From NCBI GenBank assembly GCA_023374045.1, contig CM041776.1:323169925-323233924 (forward strand): 64,000 nt of DNA, given 5' to 3'. The position numbers and the translations under genes were made by a program. The notes under the pieces were generated by a model, which saw nothing but the letters and a program-made list of their open reading frames with translations, ran no database searches and was not told where the DNA came from. Shown piece after piece: positions 45,207-56,674 of the stretch (position 1 is its first letter; every line of letters starts with the position of its first letter). Origin of the DNA: Limonium bicolor (Eukaryota > Streptophyta > Magnoliopsida > Caryophyllales > Plumbaginaceae).

Positions 45207-48200
45207 GCTTCGAGTCTAATGGTGGAGCGGTGCTGAATATACTGGACAAGACCGGGGCCAAGGATAAGGGGAAAGTTATCATGGGAACCTTTATGGTAAA
45301 TGGCGTAAGTGCATCGATACTGTTCGATTCAGGAGCGTCTCACTCCTTTATATCTTCTGCATCAGCAAGGAAGTTAGAGACAACCCCTGAACCTCTCTCA
45401 GATTTCCTAGTCACATTACCGACAAAGGAAAGAGTGAGGTGCACGAAACTACACACGGGAGTACGGATTAACATCATGGACGAAGAGTTTCATGCGGATT
45501 TAATTGAAATGGATAATTTAGGGTTCGACATCATCATGGGCATGGATTGGCTACAAAACAAGGGACGACTGCATTGTGCAGAACACCGATTACTACTGAA
45601 GAGCCCGAGAGGCAAAACGGTTTCATACCGCAGTATTCCAAAAGAACCTACCTTCAAGCTAGTATCTGCTATCACATTGGTAAAGAAGATGAAGAAGGGA
45701 CAGCCAGTCTATTTATGCTACGTCCAGGACTTGAGGCAAGAAGAGAAAACACAGACAGATATACCAGTCGTTTCAGACTTTCCGGATCTATTTCCTGAAG
45801 AACTACCAGGGATGCCACCCAAAAGAGAAGTGGAGTTCTCCATCGACTTATTACCAGGCACGGGACCAATTGCTAAAGCACCTTACAGGATGGCACCAGC
45901 AGAGATGAAAGAGCTGAAGATTCAGTTAGAAGATTTACTTGACAAGGGTTACATCAGACCTAGTGTATCACCATGGGGAGCACCGGTGTTGTTCGTGAAA
46001 AAGAAGGATGGTAGCATGCGACTATGCATTGACTACAGGGAGCTGAATGCAGTCACAGTGAAAAATAAGTACCCGTTACCACGGATTGATGATTTGTTCG
46101 ACCAATTAAGAGGCGCCACAGTTTTCTCGAAGATTGATCTGAGATCAGGATACCACCAGATACGGATAGCCGATGAAGACATAGAGAAGACAGCCTTCAG
46201 AACGCGCTACGGACATTACGAATTCACAGTTATGCCATTTGGATTGTCAAACGCCCCAGCTGTATTCATGGATCTTATGAACCGGTTGTTCAGGGAGCAG
46301 TTAGACTCATCAGTGGTTGTATTTATCGATGACATTTGGTATACTCTAAGACTAAGAACGAGCACGAGGTGCATCTGAGGCAAGTTTTGCAAACCATGAG
46401 AGAGAATCAGTTGTACGCCAAGCTTTCAAAATGTGATTTCTGGTTAGACAGTGTATCTTTTCTAGGGCATGTAATATCAGCCAGTGGAATATCTGTAGAC
46501 CCTGCGAAGATCGAGGCAGTTAAGACCTGGCCAAGACCAAAGACAGTGACAGATATCCGTAGTTTCTTGGGATTAGCTGGTTACTACAGACGATTTGTAC
46601 AGGATTTCTCCAAACTAGCAAAACCGATGACTAACCTGATGAAGAAAGATTCTCCATTTGTGTGGACAGCAGATTGTGAACAATCCTTTCAGATGCTGAA
46701 GGATTTACTGACGTCGGCACCGATACTCACTATACCAGAGGGGACCGACGGATTTGAAGTATATTGCGATGCCTCAGGAACAGGGATTGGGTGTACTTAT
46801 GCAGAATGGAAAAGTTGTTGCTTATGCATCACGACAGTTGAAGAAACATGAAGAGAACTATCCGACTCATGATCTAGAATTGGGAGCAGTTGTTTTCGCA
46901 CTGAAGATCTGGCGGCACTACCTTTACGGAGTGACAGTGACAGTTTATTCAGATCATAAAAGCCTTCAACATTTGTTCACTCAGAAGGAGCTTAACATGA
47001 GACAGAGGCGATGGGTCGAGTTTCTGAAGGACTACGATCGACCTCAGGTACAAGAGGGTAAAGCAAATGTAGTTGCTGATGCCCTGAGCCGTAGAGCCCA
47101 TTCCCTATTTGCCATGAGGAGACAACGCCTCATCGAGGAGATACGTTGTGCTCAGATTGGTGACCAATACATGAAAAATCAGACAGCAGTTGACTGACGG
47201 TATCTTTGAGAGACAGAAATATGATTTGTTCTTGGTGAAGATGGGTTGATCAGACTGAATGGCCGTTTATGCATTCCAGAGTCCAGCCCAGACTTGAAAG
47301 AAAAGATACTACAGGAGCTCATTGCTCATCACTATCAGTACACCCAGGGTCATCAAAGATGTATAAGGATTTGAAATTACATTCTGGTGGAGTGGTATGA
47401 AAAAGGATGTTGCAGACTTCGTGACGAGATGTATGACATGTCAGAAGGTGAAGTTTGAGCACCGGAGACCGGGCGGTTTAGTACAGCCGATGCCCATTCC
47501 ATATTGGAAGTTCGAGGATATATCCATGGACTTTGTAGTAGGTCTTCCACCGACTAGAGGAGGTGCTAACATGATATGGGTCATCGTTGACAGACTGACA
47601 AAGGTAGCTAAGTTCATTCCGATCAAGGACACATGGAAAGTCCCCAAGCTGGCAGATATTTTCCAGAGGGAGATTATCAGGTACCATGGTGTACCAAGTC
47701 TATAGTGTCAGACAGGATACAAGGTTTGTTTCCAGATTTTGGCAGCAGGTTCAGGAGGCATTGGGTACGAAGCTGAAGCTAAGTACAGCCTTCCATCCAC
47801 AAACAGATGGCCAGAGTGAACGAACGATTCAGACCTTAGAGGACATGCTTAGAGCTTGTGCCTTAGACTTCCAGGAAAGCTGGATAGATCGACTCCATCT
47901 GATTGAGTTTGCCTACAACAACAGCTATCATGCATCTATTCAGATGCCACCGTTTCAGGCATTGTACGGCAGACCATGTAGGACACCACTATGTTGGGAT
48001 GAACCCAGTGAGAATATCATCTTGGGCCAGAGTATCTAGACAATGAAAGAAGACATTGTACAAATACGCAAAAATATGAAGATAGCCCAGGACAGACAGA
48101 AGTCATATGCTGATGTTCGAAGGAGAGACCTTGAATTCGCAGTAGGCGATCGAGTCTTCCTCAGAGTTTCACCTATGAAAGGAATCTTTAGGTTTGGGCA

Positions 48201-48559
48201 GAAGGGCAAGCTTAGCCCGAAGTATGTAGGACCATACCTTATCACAGAGCGAGTGGGCCCATTAGCTTACAGATTAGACTTACCTGTTGAGCTTGGGAGA
48301 GTGCACAATGTATTCCACATTTCACAGCTTAAGCAGTATGTGCCTCATCCATCGCATGTTTTAGAGCCCGAGACACTCGAGCTAGATCCTACACTCAGAT
48401 ATGAGGAGACCCCAGTTCGCATCTTAGACTCCAAGACTAGGGAGACCAGGAACAAGACCATTAGAATGGTCAAAGTTCAGTGGTCAAATCATGATTGAGG
48501 AGGCGACATGGGAGTTAGAAGACTCCATGCGAGACAAGTATCCAGCACTTTTCGCTTAG
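45207..48559 (+). pseudogene. gypsy Pol (protease-RT-RNase H-integrase-chromodomain), copy 1, multiply frameshifted
   Basis: Protease: [13 protein letters not shown] near 45320-45358. [38 protein letters not shown] and VVFIDDI near 46314-46338, after which one T is missing and the frame breaks. RNase [12 protein letters not shown] (46760) and [12 protein letters not shown]. Integrase: [22 protein letters not shown], and [11 protein letters not shown] with the catalytic Glu. The chromodomain ([11 protein letters not shown] near 48460) is broken by a small deletion near 48495 and ends at TAG 48557-48559. Indels relative to copy 2 lie near 46335, 46794, 47040, 47115, 47175, 47228, 47315, 47385, 47697, 48035 and 48495. 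Non-functional as assembled, though the pattern fits uncorrected read errors. Confidence 0.92.
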
Positions 48560-49066
48560 CTTTGTGTATACTTGTGTGGGGTACGTGGGCGTAACCCTTT
48601 TTAAGGGGGGTAGAGCACCACATGCGACTTGCATATCTGCGGTCTATCTTTGGTTTGTACTTGGTTTTTGATTGGTTGTTGCGCATGTGTGCAATTGTTT
48701 GTATGAATATTTGGTTGCATTTTGCAACAATAAGTGTTGGTGTGTCCTATGTGACACTTGGTTGAATGATTTATGGAATTACTTATTTACCTTATGATAT
48801 GTTCATTTTTCCTACAATCACACAAGGGAATTACTGTCAAGGGTTTACGCCTCTGCACTCTGTAGGACTGAGGATTTGGTATTGCACTTGTGCAGTGAGG
48901 ACTTGTGGGATAGCTAGGAAGTATGGACACTCGTTGCTTCACAATTATTAAACTGTTTATACTGTTACTTCTACATACTACTTTGAATTGTGTACAAGGG
49001 ATAGATATGAGGAACTTGATTCCATAGGAATGCACTAGTATAAGTTATGACTTCGGGACGAAGTCC
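48560..49066 (+). other. gypsy 3' untranslated region, copy 1
   Basis: About 500 bp between the Pol stop and the polypurine tract, nearly identical to 60046-60560. No ORF conserved between the copies. Confidence 0.7.
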
Positions 49067-49081
49067 TTTTAAGGGGGAGAC

Positions 49082-52000
49082 TGAAATACCCCTAACATTT
49101 AAATAATTAAATAATGATAAAATATATTATTTATGGGATTATTAAACCCTAAAGAGAGTATATAAAAACTCAGGCGTTAGGAACGCACATAAAATTCCTT
49201 AAGGTCAAAAACATGCGTTAAAGCCCGACCTTAAGTAAATAAATTATATAAGCTATGAACAACATATAAAATCAACCAAGGATCATTATGTGACCTTGGA
49301 AACACGAATCCACAGTTTGAACTGAGTAAAAATACGAGATACCCGGGAATTCTCTTAAAGGCCCCTTAAGGCCCGAAAGTCCCGGAAATACCATTTAAAT
49401 TAAAATAAAGTATTACACCTCATTTAAAATGCTTAATAATACCATAATGAACATTTAAGACAAAGTTATCAAGATAAATTCTCAGTTAAAGACAAAATAC
49501 TCGGGGGAGTTTCTTAACGCTCCTTTTTGCTCGGTTAGCCCGAGAATTGTGTTCTAAGTGGGTATGACCCCATATAACCCAATGTAATACCTTAAAATAT
49601 TATTGTTGACTATAAACAATGTCAATAAACACTTGGAACACATAGCGACTAATTAATTCTTATAAAAATTTTTAAAGCACAAAACCGCACCTTCGGGTGT
49701 CATGAAAATGCGTTTTACGCAATTACCTTGAAGTTTTTGAGTAGCCATGAATTAATAGACTTAAAAGTGGATAAAATGACCATCTAAATTAATTGATGTC
49801 AGTACTAAATTCATTGTATAATAGGGGGCGATTTTTGGGACAAAAAGTTACCGAAAATCAGCATTTTTACCTTAAAACTTTCATCTTTTATCATATTAAA
49901 AATGTACCAATTAAATGCTGGAACCTATTATATATATTAATATGGTCTTAGTACAATATATTGTAACAAAAATCAAATTAAAAATCAAACCCATCTGGTC
50001 CTCCATTTCATGCGCCAATATAGGTGAATTTTAGACAATTTTGCTTCAAAAAAATTGTCTTATGATATTATAACTCACCAATTATGTACTATATAATTAT
50101 GTAACAAATAATTCTGGTAATATAGGCCCCATTCGATTTTCCCTGCAGAAAAATAATGAACATTAATTCATACCAAGACAAAGGAAATAAATCCAATCTA
50201 GCCTACACATTTGACTAGCTTTTAAACAAAATACAGATATATTGGCTCATGGCTGCCGATTTTGACATAAGTAAAAGGGAGCTTGATTGCTCCAATTGTT
50301 GGTCAATAAAACATATGCCTAACAAGACAAAAATCCATTGTTTCCTAGCCTATGCTGTCCGATTTTACAAGGAAAAAAGGGGTTTTAATTGCCTCATTTA
50401 TAATTCAAAAAACACTAACCTAACACACATTCTATCTTGTCTCCAATCAAGCAAAGAAATCAATTGTCATCTAGCATTATACCACCGATAATCATGAGCA
50501 AAAGAGGGACATGATTAGCTTGTTTATTGACTTCAAAAATTCAAGAAGACAACTATCATCTACTCCCTTTGTCTCCTAGCTTTTATTATCAAATAAATCA
50601 CCATTATCCCCTCTTGAATCAGCCGAAAATGTCCAATGAGATTTAAGCCAAATTCAGTCAATTAATCAGAAATAAGACATAAAATAATGCACAAAATAAT
50701 ACCAATTATTCCAAAATAATCATTGTTTCTCACCTTAATAAGCATACGAGAGCTTGCCTTCCCTTGCACATATCAACCGTGGTAAGCTCTCCCTTTCCTC
50801 CTCTCTTCTTCTTCTTCCTTGTTCATTCAATTCCTAAGAGCTACTAAGCTCCATTAATGGTGTTTTAATTCCTAACACCATTTTAATGTAATTTCCTAGT
50901 TAAATCAATCAAGTCTTGAAGCAAGAAATCATCCTAGCATTTCCTACAATTTTCGCCAAGCACATATGTTCCAAGGAGGTTCCTAAATTCAACAACAACA
51001 CAAGGAACAACAAGATCAAGTTAAGGTATATTTTCATGTTGAAAATCCTAGTAAATTACCTTAAGCAATTTTCGAAATATTAGAACTTCTAAATCCATGT
51101 TCTCTTCATTATTTCATGAAGGAAACTTGGATCTACAATCATCCCAAGGTGTACCAAAAATACCTTGTTAAATTCCTAAGGTAAACTCTTGTAAAAATTC
51201 CTACAAATATTATTTATAAATTCTTGTTAGAAGCCTAACAAATAAATCTCCTAATGTTTATAAGGGCCGAAAATTCTTCATCAAGGAAACATTTGGAGAG
51301 CTTGGAATTCAAGGAGAAATCAAGTACAAGAATTGTCTTGATTTAAGGAGTAAGTAAAACAATTAAGATTTATTAAACTTGAGTTTATTTTAAGCTCCAA
51401 TTTTGGTATAAAATTTTGTATAAACTCTACAAATATTAAGGCCGAAAAACATTGGAGTAAAATGTCAAGGAAATAATTTGTGGCATATAAGGTAAGGTTA
51501 TTACCTTATATATATTTATGTGTCACAAAAATTAATTATGCTACTCAAATAATTAAACCGAAATGCCTAAGAATAAAAGGTTCTATTTTGAGTTTATAAT
51601 CATTCTAAGTCATTAGCATAATTTTTAGAAGTGTTATATGGCTTACATACAATTATATGTATTTATTATAAGGTTTAAAGCAAGTTTTAAAACCTTTGGT
51701 GAAATAAATTGAAGCCGAGAGTAATATGTGAAATTTGGTGAGTTTTAACATATGTATAAGTGTATTAACTTATATTATAATTTTTGGGAATATTAAAAAT
51801 AGCTACAAGTATTTAAATGGCTATTTTGAATTATGTGGTTAAAATGTAAATTTTGAAAAGTATGGGTGTTTTAATTAATTACCGAGAGCATAAGGGGTAA
51901 TTTGGTGTATTTAAAGTATAATATAAGATAGGAATTTATATTATGAATTTTGGTAAATTTAAATAAGTGTTTAAGTTAAGAATAACATTTAATAAAGTTT

Positions 52001-54088
52001 TGGGGCTATTTTGTAATTAATTGAAAGTTTAAGGTTTTACCGAGAATATAAATGAATTTATGGGTATGTGAAGTATTAATTAAGAAATTAAGTCTTGGTC
52101 AAAGTGTTGACTAAAAACTTTGGGTTAAAATGATTTATGACATAAAATATTAAGTTTATAAAAGTTTTGGGGTGAATATGTAATTTAGAATATAGATAGA
52201 AAACCGAATTTAAATTGGGGCGGTTATGTAATTTGTGAAAATATAAGGGTATTTTCGGTATTTAAGAAAATTAAATATTAAAACTATAGTTTTAAGATAA
52301 TATGTAACTTATATATTTTAGGGATTTGTGAATAAAGGAAATGTTTACAAAAACGAAACTATAAATAAGTATATTATGATTTTCGAAAACTAATATAAAA
52401 TGTAATTATTAAAAACTATGTGGTTAATTAGTAAATTATAGAAGTTATATGGTTATTTGATAATTTATAAAGTTGTTGGGTACAAGATATAAATACCAAA
52501 GTATTAAGATGGTTTTGGTAATTTAAAGAAAGGATTAAGATTATGTAATACAATGTGTTATGATATTAAATGGAGAATAAAATAAGTTTATAAAATAAAG
52601 GTGGTTATAATATGAATAATTATGATATGATGTAGATGATAAGTGGAAATAATTATGGCTATATAATTAATGGGTTAAAGGTGTACCGTATAAATTCATT
52701 ATCACATGTGAACTCCACATAAAATGATGAACTGTTAGGTTATCTAGAACTACTGTTAAATAACAGGGGAAATAAATAACATACAGGGGCTAATATACAA
52801 GAATAAACCTGTGATAACTGTACTAAAGTATTTAGTAGACGGTTATATTAATAATACACGTTATTGTATGTAAATAACAGCGTACGGAAAGAGTTACTAA
52901 GGAATGCAAGCTAGCAATTACCCCGGTGAACGGTATGTTAATTGTGTGGTCTGAATGTCCTAAGGATTATCCTGAGGTCCAGACATTATGTGTTTAAATG
53001 TTTAAGAACGATATCTATGATTTTATGTGAATGTATTATACGTGGTGTTGCTTAAACTGTTGCGTTGTATTATACGCGAAAGTCCTGTGACTAAAAGTTT
53101 GTACATCTAAACTGTAAAAAGGAGACTAACTGACCTTCAGGTATTATGAACCTAACAAAGGTCTAACGTTATAGTCTTAATTTGAGTACTATGTTACTGA
53201 CAAAAAGGACTAACTTATTATGAGAGGAAATCCGGATCGTTTCGACTTTCTGGTTGCGCATCGTGATCACTACGAGAGACTTCAATGGGGAGTCACTCAA
53301 AGGAAATCCATCAGCCACATTCGGGGATGGCGGAATGCACTGCCGTTGGTGCACAGTTTCGACCGAACGGTCAATATTTATCCAGGGCCATAAGGTCAGC
53401 TGGTAACGGTTCCCTTGGAACCCAGTGAACATAATGTCAGTCTTTCACAGGTTATTAAATGGATGGTTAAAGGTTAAGGGTCATGAGACCCACTAACAAG
53501 TTCAATTGTTAAATATTTACATCTTGTCTGTGTGGATTATTGTTGATGTGTATATCATACACTTTGTTGCAGGTGGAATGTTATGTGATTGCTCAGTGTT
53601 TAGTATTTCTATTATCCTTGTAAACCGGATTATCTGTAACGAATCTAATATCAAGATGGCTAAAACGACTTAAGGAAATCTAGACGACTTAGGGCCACAT
53701 TTAGCATACCAGCATAGTTTGCTGAGCCCTTCATTGGGCCAAACATTTCAGGTCATTGAAGAATACACAAGCCGGAGTGCGGGAAAACAGGGTAGCAACT
53801 GTGTTTTAATAAACACCTGTCGTTATGTTATATACTCTATTTGGAGGTTGTTGTATTTTATTTAGTTGCTCATTTAGTTTGCATTTGGTCTGTAATAAGT
53901 AGTGTGCTCAGTATCTCTTCATCACAGCGTTGTTTAGTTGATGGATAGAGTTTGGATGCCTTGTTGCTCACAAGGGTGAGTAACGGCGTGTAACACCAAG
54001 TTTAGATAGTTTTAATTTCCGCTGCGACGCTATTTATTTTACTACGACTCGCGACGTTTATTATAGGTTTAGGATTAGGGGTGTTACA
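49082..54088 (+). repeat. gypsy LTR of about 5.0 kb, shared by copies 1 and 2
   Basis: Begins TGAAATACCCCTAA after a polypurine tract and ends TTAGGGGTGTTACA just before a primer binding site, so the ends are TG...CA with an inverted 8-10 bp match (CCCCTAA/TTAGGGG). It therefore serves as 3' LTR of copy 1 and 5' LTR of copy 2. Length is 5007 bp, at the long end for plant gypsy elements. It is AT-rich for most of its length, with a GC-richer block near 53225-53420. A TATAAAA lies at 49161. No conserved gene was recognised inside; an open stretch at 50249-50491 is shared in its first 30 codons by the LTR at 60577 but then diverges. Confidence 0.92.
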
Positions 54089-54092
54089 AAAG

Positions 54093-54104
54093 TGGTATCA
54101 GAGC
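54093..54104 (+). other. primer binding site for initiator tRNA-Met
   Basis: TGGTATCAGAGC, the standard plant LTR-retrotransposon primer site complementary to the 3' end of initiator methionine tRNA, lies four bases after the LTR end. A short hairpin (GCGGAGTACCGCTC region) follows. Confidence 0.95.
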
Positions 54105-54310
54105 GGAGTACCGCTCTGATGAAGGATACTGAGTCAAAAACAATGAGCATAGGAACATGGGATAACGGGGAACGCCTGTGAGGATTCGTAACTTAGAAGA
54201 AAACCCTAGGGATCTATATTTTTCTGCTAGCAGTTAACTTTACTTACTTGTTGTGATTGTGTGTAATACGGTGTATCACCGAGTAGTAATTATAGTATAT
54301 TATACTATAG

Positions 54311-55710
54311 ATGTCTGGAGGAAGAAGAAGAGGGGAGCAGGACGAGGTGGAGCCCCACCAGCTGATGTCCCGGAAATACCAGGCCTAGCAGAGGCCATGG
54401 CCGCCTTCGCCACACAACTAGGAGCACAAGTTGCAGGAGCCATACCCCACCCGCCACAGCCCAGGGAGACTAATTGGTTAAAGAGTGTGGTTGATGCACG
54501 AGTCCCAACATACTCAGGGGAACCAGACCCCGCCGCTCTGGAGAAATTCATCGTCGAGCACCAAAAAGCTTTCAGGGCCGTCAGGGTCCCAGAGAACCAA
54601 CAGGTTGACATTGCCGCGTATAACTTGAAAGATGCAGCCGATACTTGGTGGCGGTCGGTAGAGGACCACCATAGAGCCACACCAGACTTTGGGTGGACGG
54701 CGTTCGTGAATGTGCTACGAGAGAAATATTACCCCGAGCACTTGAAGCAGAGGAAGCGGCAAGAGTTTGAGACTCTACTCCAGGGGAGTCAGACGTCGAC
54801 CAATACTACGCGCGATTTACCAGCTTGCTTGATTTCATCCAGGAGTTGACTACTCCGATGTTGTGAAGATTCAGAAATTCAGGGGAGGTTTACAGTTCCG
54901 TATCCAGAGTGCAATGGGAGCAATCCGTTCAACACCATTCAAGAATGCTATGATGCAGCATCAGCAACTGAACTAATGATACAGTCGAGGGATGAAGCCC
55001 AGGGTAAAAGAGGAAAAATACGGAGGGACAAGAAGGTGGAGGGCCACATCTGGCGGATCCTACAAGAAGGGGAAGTAAGGAAACCTTTACTTAAGAGAAA
55101 CACCTATTTATTGCCTACACTTAGTTGGATCACTAACCTAAACCCTCTACAGGGGATTCTTTGATAAGAAGAAAGGGAAGAAGGATTTTCAAGGACAGAA
55201 GGCGAAGGAGCAGGTTCCTCGCCAGACCGGCACGGTCATAGATGCACAGCCGCTGAGATCGGCACCACCCAGGGGTAAGAATACCCACCTCTCATTAACC
55301 AAACATTCTAGCTATACCTTACTAAACCACGTTTGTGAACAGCGGGCAATAAGCCAACCCGGCGCCATTACTACTGTAAGCGCTGTGGAGGTGACCACCC
55401 AGGAGTGGACTGCCAAGGCAGGAAGGTCGAGTGCCGTTACTGCAAGAAGGAGGTCACAGGGACTACGAATGTTTTTCTAACCCAGCAAGCCGTGTATACA
55501 AGGGAGGTAAGGGTTCACAGAGACCACCAGCCGCTGAGACTGGAGGATCCAGAGGAGGGCAGACACCTCAGACTAATACCTATACTAGGGGACCGGGAGG
55601 ACAGCCATCCTCATCCGGGAGTCAAAAAGGGAAGGAGATAGTACCGGTTAGAAACACCCTGTATACAGTGGGAACTCCAGGCGCCGAGACTAGCGCTCAG
55701 CGCGAATTCG
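54311..55710 (+). CDS. gypsy Gag, copy 2, in three exons with small frame errors
   Basis: The likely start is the ATG at 54311 (MSGGRRRG), 206 bases after the primer site. A one-base offset near 54333 leads into GRGGAPPADVPEIPGLAEAM. The retrotransposon Gag domain follows: ARVPTYSGEPDPAALEKF, NLKDAADTWWRSVEDH, FVNVLREKYYPEHLKQRKR and, after an offset near 54785, DQYYARFTSLLDFIQE. Exons are 54311-55074, 55153-55274 and 55343-55710, separated by GT-AG introns that keep the frame. Exon 3 has two zinc knuckles, CKRCGGDHPGVDC and CRYCKK..HRDYEC; here two extra bases near 55450, absent from copy 1, break the second one. Gag forms the particle and binds the RNA. Confidence 0.85.
55075..55152 (+). 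other. candidate spliceosomal intron A in gag (78 nt)
   Basis: Begins GTAAGG, ends CCCTCTACAG, with a good plant branch-site match CACTAAC about 20 bases before the acceptor. The upstream frame SGGSYKKG ends two bases into a Lys codon. The downstream exon completes it and continues GFFDKKKGKKDFQG without a stop. Without splicing, the frame stops at once (TAA inside GTAAGG). Confidence 0.75.
55275..55342 (+). other. candidate spliceosomal intron B in gag (68 nt)
   Basis: Begins GTAAGAAT, ends TTTGTGAACAG, with TTACTAAAC as a possible branch site. The upstream frame (PLRSAPPR) ends one base into a codon, and the downstream exon continues AGNKPTRRHYYCKRC straight into the first zinc knuckle. 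Confidence 0.75.
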
Positions 55711-56674
55711 GTAAGCCTAGCACCTAGAATAAGAACATGATGTTGTGGATGTATGTTAATTATTACTCAGTCATTAAGACTTGTATGTGTGTTTCTGTGT
55801 GAAATAAAATCTGAAGAGACCTAATTTAGGAATCTCTCACTTAATAGGATGTTTCGACATTTGTTTTCCCATACCTATGAGACCAAGAGCACCTGAGCCT
55901 ATGAGCGAAGGTCGGGAACACCCGAAAGAGAGTGCCAAGTACTTCGACCCGGCATGATCCTACTCAAGCAATATTTAGATTTAAATGAACAAATAAACAT
56001 TGTAAACAAATGTAGAAATTTGGGAGTAGGTCAGGGGGATTTTATAATCCAGGATATAGTAGTGGATCAAAACTTAAATTGTATATGATGTGTATGGGTA
56101 AGGATTGGGATCCACAAACTAGGTTGTATAGTGAGGAAAGAAAGGTAGATGGGGCACAATTCCTAGAATACCTGATACTTTCCAAACCTTAGTGACTGAA
56201 GCGGTCAGATTGCACAACAGTTAGAAACCAACCCCATTCCAGACATGAGAGCCAATATTTGTATAGCAAACTTCTATGAAAAAGGGGGGAAACTTGGGTT
56301 ACACCAGGACCGGGATGAGTCTTTAGAGTCAATTACCAAGGGGGTACCAGTCGTATCATTCTCCATAGGTGACATGCTGAGTTTTTATACGGTGACCAGA
56401 AGAGGATGGACATGGCGAAAAAGATTATCTTAAAGTCAGGTGACGTGTTGATATTGGTGGAGAATCGAGACTAGTTTACCATGGGATCAAGAGTATCAAG
56501 TTAAACACAGCCCCGTCAACCTTAGTGAACACTACCCATTTAAAACCTGGACGGTTAAATTTGACATTTAGGCAATATTGATGTAATTGGAGCTTGTATA
56601 TGGGAATCGCTGGATTAATGAATGGCATTTTGCTACTTTGAGTTATTCACTATCTTACAAATTGTTAACCCCAG
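55711..56674 (+). other. candidate spliceosomal intron C of gag-pol, copy 2, containing the AlkB domain
   Basis: 964 nt, from GTAAGCC to GTTAACCCCAG, equivalent to 44254-45206 in copy 1. The junction is one base into a codon upstream and two bases downstream, giving an in-frame Gag-protease join. An internal acceptor (TTAATAG, ending at 55847) precedes the AlkB region and is also compatible with the Gag frame. Confidence 0.75.
55848..56581 (+). pseudogene. AlkB-like Fe(II)/2-oxoglutarate dioxygenase captured by the gypsy element, copy 2
   Basis: Same domain as in copy 1 and collinear over its full length, with HQD metal ligands (His codon 56302-56304, Asp codon 56308-56310), GESRLVYHG and PGRLNLTFRQY, and TGA at 56579-56581. 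The central part (MRANICIANFYEKGG to VVSFSIGD, 56245-56373) is one open frame. Offsets at the FDIC/LRPGM junction (near 55938) and after FLE (near 56167) are shared with copy 1. Those in GDMLSF (near 56373) and at ILVENRD (near 56453) are private, and copy 1 is intact there. The shared ones suggest the common ancestor, or the consensus used to build both, already carried them. Confidence 0.87.

Larger units (their letters stand above)
43929..49081 (+). mobile_element. Ty3/gypsy chromovirus (Tekay/Del-like) copy 1, internal region without its 5' end
   Basis: Starts inside the Gag zinc-knuckle exon and continues through an AlkB-bearing intron, protease, RT, RNase H, integrase and chromodomain to a polypurine tract TTTTAAGGGGGAGAC (49067-49081) next to the LTR at 49082. 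RT before integrase plus a C-terminal chromodomain defines a chromovirus; the very long LTR points to the Tekay/Del clade. Compared with copy 2 it has at least ten small indels, mostly single bases. Confidence 0.93.

Noticed and set aside
50249..50491. Short gene inside the gypsy LTR
   Set aside because: The frame matches the other LTR only over about the first 30 codons and then diverges by indels; no known domain.
54300..54680. Minus-strand open stretch opposite gag, and others opposite pol (45490-45869, 57142-57339, 58729-59168)
   Set aside because: They are antisense shadows of the strongly supported Gag and Pol coding strand.
55507..55520. Another GTAAGG...CAG in the Gag tail as a fourth intron
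   Set aside because: It would be about 14 nt, far below the size spliced in plants, and the frame is open through it in copy 1.
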